NCBI RefSeq assembly: GCF_013359595.1
Contig: NZ_JABFMP010000004.1
Coordinates: 124,001-188,000 of the forward strand
Source of the DNA: Pseudomonas sp. C1C7
GTDB lineage: Bacteria > Pseudomonadota > Gammaproteobacteria > Pseudomonadales > Pseudomonadaceae
Reading direction: 5' to 3'
DNA: 64,000 nucleotides
In this document: positions 61,186-64,000 of the stretch, in pieces
Position numbering within the stretch: position 1 is the first letter of the stretch
Layout of the letters: each line of letters opens with the position of its first letter
Notes under the pieces: generated by a model
The model's input: only the letters and a program-made list of their open reading frames with translations
Databases searched by the model: none
Told to the model about the DNA's origin: nothing
Translations under genes and position numbers: made by a program

Positions 61186-61227
61186 GGAGGTACATCACGA
61201 ATACCTCCTTGGTGCGCTTATCGCACC
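61186..61227 (+). promoter_or_regulatory. Two adjacent dyads upstream of the DUF1302 gene
   Basis: GGAGGTA (61186-61192) and TACCTCC (61202-61208) with a nine-base spacer, then GGTGCG (61211-61216) and CGCACC (61222-61227). They lie 50-90 bases before the ATG and may be an operator or leader structure. No known consensus matched. Confidence 0.45.
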
Positions 61228-61277
61228 CGGCGGGCGGCAGTAGGGTGAGGCCTTCTGTCACTCACCGGGGAAGACGC

Positions 61278-63071
61278 ATGACAAAAACAACAATGCGCGC
61301 CATCTTCACACCGCAGGCGCTGGCCGTTGCGGTGGCCTTGGGTTGCTGTGCCCAGGCGCAGGCTGTTTCTTTCAACATCGGGGAAATCGAGGGCACGTTC
61401 GACTCGTCGCTGTCGGTGGGCGCGAGCTGGGGCATGCGCGATGCGGACAAATCGCTGGTGGGGATTCCCAATGGCGGCAGCGGGCAGGCCTCGACCGGTG
61501 ACGACGGGCGCCTGAACTTCGGCAAGGGCGAAACCTTCTCGAAGATCTTCAAGGGCATTCACGACCTCGAACTCAAATACGGCGACACCGGCGTGTTCGT
61601 CCGGGGCAAGTACTGGTACGACTTCGAGCTCAAAGACGAAGACCGGCCGTTCAAGCCCATCAGCGACCACAACCGCAAGGAAGGCGCCAAGTCCTCGGGC
61701 GGGCAGATCCTCGATGCCTTCGTCTATCACAACTATTCCATCGCCGACCTGCCGGGCACCGTGCGTGCGGGCAAGCAGGTGGTCAGCTGGGGTGAAAGTA
61801 CCTTCATCGGCAACTCGATCAACAGCATCAACCCGGTCGACGTTTCCGCCTTCCGCCGTCCCGGCGCCGAGATCAAGGAAGGCCTGATTCCGGTCAACAT
61901 GCTGTTCGCCTCCCAGGGCCTGACCGACAAGTTGACGGTCGAAGGCTTCTATCAACTGGAGTGGGACCAGACCGTCGTCGACAACTGCGGCACCTTCTTC
62001 GGCAACGACGTGGTGGCCGACGGCTGCGACAACAACTACACCGTCGCCAGCCCGGCCATTGCACCGTTGCAGCCGATTGCCGCGGCCTTCGGCCAGGGTT
62101 TCGAAGTCACCCGCGAAGGTGTGGTGGTTCCCCGTGGTGGCGACCGCGATGCCCGGGACTCGGGGCAGTGGGGTACGGCATTGCGCTGGCTGGGTGATGA
62201 CACCGAGTACGGCCTGTACTTCATGAACTACCACAGCCGCACGCCCAACGTCGGCACCACCACCGCCGGCCTGTCCACCCTGGCCAGCCTTCCGGGGATT
62301 ATCGCCACTGCCAACCGCATCGCTCCGGGCAGCGGCGCGGGGCTGGCCCAGAGCGTGATGCTCGGTCGCGGCCAGTACTACCTCGAATACCCGGAAGACA
62401 TTCGCCTGTACGGGGCGAGTTTCTCCACCACCTTGTCCACCGGTACGGCGTGGACCGGCGAGATCAGCTATCGCCCCAACGCACCGGTGCAGGTCAACAC
62501 CAACGACCTGACCCTGGCCATGCTCAACCCCATCGCCGGTGGCGCCGCTTCGCCTATCGCCACTTCGCCGGGCGCCGACAACAAAGGCTATCGCCGCAAG
62601 GAAATCACGCAGATCCAGAGCACCCTCACGCACTTCATCGATCAGGTCGCCGGCGCCGACCGCCTGACCCTGGTGGGCGAAGCGGCGGTGGTGCATGTCG
62701 GTGGCCTGGAGTCTCGCAGCAAGCTGCGCTACGGCCGCGATTCGGTGTATGGCCAGTACGGTTTCGGCGGCGATACCGACGGCTTCGTGACCTCGACTTC
62801 CTGGGGTTATCGCGCCCGGGCGATCCTCGATTACAACAACGTCATCGCCGGGATCAACTTCAAGCCCAACTTGTCCTGGTCCCACGACGTCACGGGTTAC
62901 GGCCCCAACGGTCTGTTCAACGAAGGCGCCAAGGCCGTCAGCCTGGGTGTCGATGCGGACTACCGCAACACCTACACCGCAAGCCTCAGTTACACCGACT
63001 TCTTCGGTGGCGACTACAACACGCTCGAGGACCGCGACTTCGTGGCGTTGAGCTTTGGCGTGAACTTCTGA
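61278..63071 (+). CDS. DUF1302 family outer-membrane protein
   Basis: 597 residues with a signal peptide (ALAVAVALGCCAQAQA) and a beta-rich body ending DFVALSFGVNF with a terminal Phe, as in outer-membrane barrels. DUF1302 genes typically precede DUF1329 genes and are found with lipid/steroid or ester catabolism and RND-type exporters, but the role is unproven. Conserved stretches: FVRGKYWYDFELKDEDRP, GKQVVSWGESTFIGNSIN. ATG at 61278 follows GGGGAAG. Confidence 0.9.
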   Translation: MTKTTMRAIFTPQALAVAVALGCCAQAQAVSFNIGEIEGTFDSSLSVGASWGMRDADKSLVGIPNGGSGQASTGDDGRLNFGKGETFSKIFKGIHDLELKYGDTGVFVRGKYWYDFELKDEDRPFKPISDHNRKEGAKSSGGQILDAFVYHNYSIADLPGTVRAGKQVVSWGESTFIGNSINSINPVDVSAFRRPGAEIKEGLIPVNMLFASQGLTDKLTVEGFYQLEWDQTVVDNCGTFFGNDVVADGCDNNYTVASPAIAPLQPIAAAFGQGFEVTREGVVVPRGGDRDARDSGQWGTALRWLGDDTEYGLYFMNYHSRTPNVGTTTAGLSTLASLPGIIATANRIAPGSGAGLAQSVMLGRGQYYLEYPEDIRLYGASFSTTLSTGTAWTGEISYRPNAPVQVNTNDLTLAMLNPIAGGAASPIATSPGADNKGYRRKEITQIQSTLTHFIDQVAGADRLTLVGEAAVVHVGGLESRSKLRYGRDSVYGQYGFGGDTDGFVTSTSWGYRARAILDYNNVIAGINFKPNLSWSHDVTGYGPNGLFNEGAKAVSLGVDADYRNTYTASLSYTDFFGGDYNTLEDRDFVALSFGVNF

Positions 63072-63095
63072 CCCGTCTTTAGAAGGATGATTTCC

Positions 63096-64000
63096 ATGCG
63101 CAAGATGATTCTGCAATGCGGTGTCCTGGCCCTCGGGCTGCTGGCCGTCAACGTCATGGCCGCGGTGTCGCCGGAAGAGGCGAACAAGCTTGGCACCAGC
63201 CTCACGCCATTGGGCGCCGAAAAGGCCGGCAATGCCGACGGTTCGATTCCGGCCTGGACCGGCGGCATCCCGAAAAACGCTGGCGCGGTGGACAGCAAGG
63301 GCTTTCTGGCCGACCCGTTCGCCAATGAAAAACCGCTGTTCGTGATCACGGCGGCCACCGTCGACAAGTACAAGGACAAGCTCTCCGACGGGCAGATCGC
63401 GATGTTCAAGCGCTACCCGGAAACCTACAGGATTCCGGTGTATCCGACCCACCGCACCGCCGCCTTGCCAGCGGAAATCTACGAGTCGGCCAAGCGCAGT
63501 GCGTTGAACGTGACGCCGATCAACGACGGCAACGGCCTGGCCAATTTCACCGGCAACCGCTACTACGCGTTTCCGATTCCGAAGAACGGCGTCGAGGTGA
63601 TCTGGAACCACATCACCCGTTATCACGGCGGCAACCTGCGTCGCACCATTACCCAGGCCACGCCGCAGGCCAATGGCGATTTCACCGTGATCCGCTTCAA
63701 GGATGAAGTGGCCGTGCCGTCGCTGCTGGGGGATCTGAAACCGGGCAGCGATGACAACGTGCTCAACTACTTCAAGCAGGAAGTCACGGCGCCGGCGCGT
63801 CTGGCGGGCAACGTGCTGCTGGTTCACGAGACCCTCGATCAGGTCCAGGAACCGCGCAAGGCCTGGATCTACAACGCCGGTCAGCGTCGTGTGCGGCGAG
63901 CGCCGCAAGTGGCTTATGACGGCGTCGGTACCTCGTCCGATGGTTTGCGCACCACCGACAACTTCGACATGTTTTCCGGCGCGCCGGATCGTTATGACTG
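63096..64000 (+). CDS. DUF1329 family protein (partial, runs off the window)
   Basis: About 301 residues are visible from ATG 63096, with a signal peptide (LQCGVLALGLLAVNVMA). The conserved N-terminal SPEEANKLGTSLTPLGAEKAGN and the later NYFKQEVTAPARLAGNVLLVHE, RKAWIYNAGQRRVRRAPQVAYD are DUF1329 hallmarks. Usually a LolB/LolA-like periplasmic or outer-membrane lipoprotein-related fold of unknown substrate. It starts 24 bases after the DUF1302 gene, forming an operon. Confidence 0.9.
   Translation, partial: MRKMILQCGVLALGLLAVNVMAAVSPEEANKLGTSLTPLGAEKAGNADGSIPAWTGGIPKNAGAVDSKGFLADPFANEKPLFVITAATVDKYKDKLSDGQIAMFKRYPETYRIPVYPTHRTAALPAEIYESAKRSALNVTPINDGNGLANFTGNRYYAFPIPKNGVEVIWNHITRYHGGNLRRTITQATPQANGDFTVIRFKDEVAVPSLLGDLKPGSDDNVLNYFKQEVTAPARLAGNVLLVHETLDQVQEPRKAWIYNAGQRRVRRAPQVAYDGVGTSSDGLRTTDNFDMFSGAPDRYD

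Noticed and set aside
61218..63908. 896-codon frame on the minus strand across the DUF1302/DUF1329 genes
   Set aside because: Antisense to two genes with clear signal peptides and conserved motifs; no ribosome site or domain.

Overview
The window looks like a chromosomal segment of a Pseudomonas of the P. fluorescens/P. putida type. The evidence is high-GC codon use, gene order, many intergenic REP-type inverted repeats in two families (a GGAGCG..CTCGCG core and a GATCGCAGCC..GGCAGC core), and Pseudomonas-typical arrangements such as fagA-fumC-orfX-sodA and fused cysNC. No phage, IS element, CRISPR array, rRNA or tRNA was seen. Most genes are conserved housekeeping functions.

Region 1 (1-16500): end of mreB, mreC, mreD, maf, rng, a large YhdP/AsmA-like protein, a nitrilase-family hydrolase, tldD, darP(yjgA, opposite strand), pmbA, then the iron-responsive fagA-fumC-orfX-sodA cluster behind Fur-box-like DNA, and a ZIP metal transporter. 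Region 2 (16500-23550, minus strand): kdsD-kdsC-lptC-lptA-lptB-rpoN-hpf-ptsN-rapZ-ptsO, i.e. Kdo synthesis, LPS transport, sigma-54 and the nitrogen PTS. Region 3 (23800-31800, plus): mlaFEDCB, ibaG, murA, hisG, hisD, hisC, with a strong terminator between hisG and hisD. Region 4 (31900-39900): a DUF4198/TonB-receptor pair with a long dyad over the receptor start codon, algW, a Nif3-like gene, cysD and cysNC. From memory, regions 1-4 largely follow P. aeruginosa PAO1 order PA4481 to PA4442.

Region 5 (40000-49200): acyltransferase, pta, DUF3565, slyD, glutathione peroxidase, old-yellow-enzyme reductase, glycosyltransferase, cysZ, trxB. This resembles PAO1 PA0834-PA0849, but ackA is absent beside pta. 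Region 6 (49200-56850): class III aminotransferase, HopJ-family and DUF1244 genes, folX-folE-folM, an ABM-domain membrane protein, a MerR regulator of LitR/CarH architecture lacking the cobalamin-binding His motif, a YcgR/PilZ-like protein, a short LOV blue-light receptor, and mioC. This looks like a light-sensing neighbourhood next to pterin synthesis, with a direct-repeat operator-like element upstream of folM. Region 7 (57000-64000): class II aldolase plus alpha/beta hydrolase, an SDR, a 1.4 kb gene-poor patch holding an AT-richer gene relic with in-frame stops and an orphan terminator, then DUF1302 and DUF1329 genes, the latter running off the window.

The observations I would follow first are the light/pterin locus, the metal-uptake pair with its dyad, the decayed gene at 59883-60461, and the overlapping divergent start codons of slyD and the DUF3565 gene.
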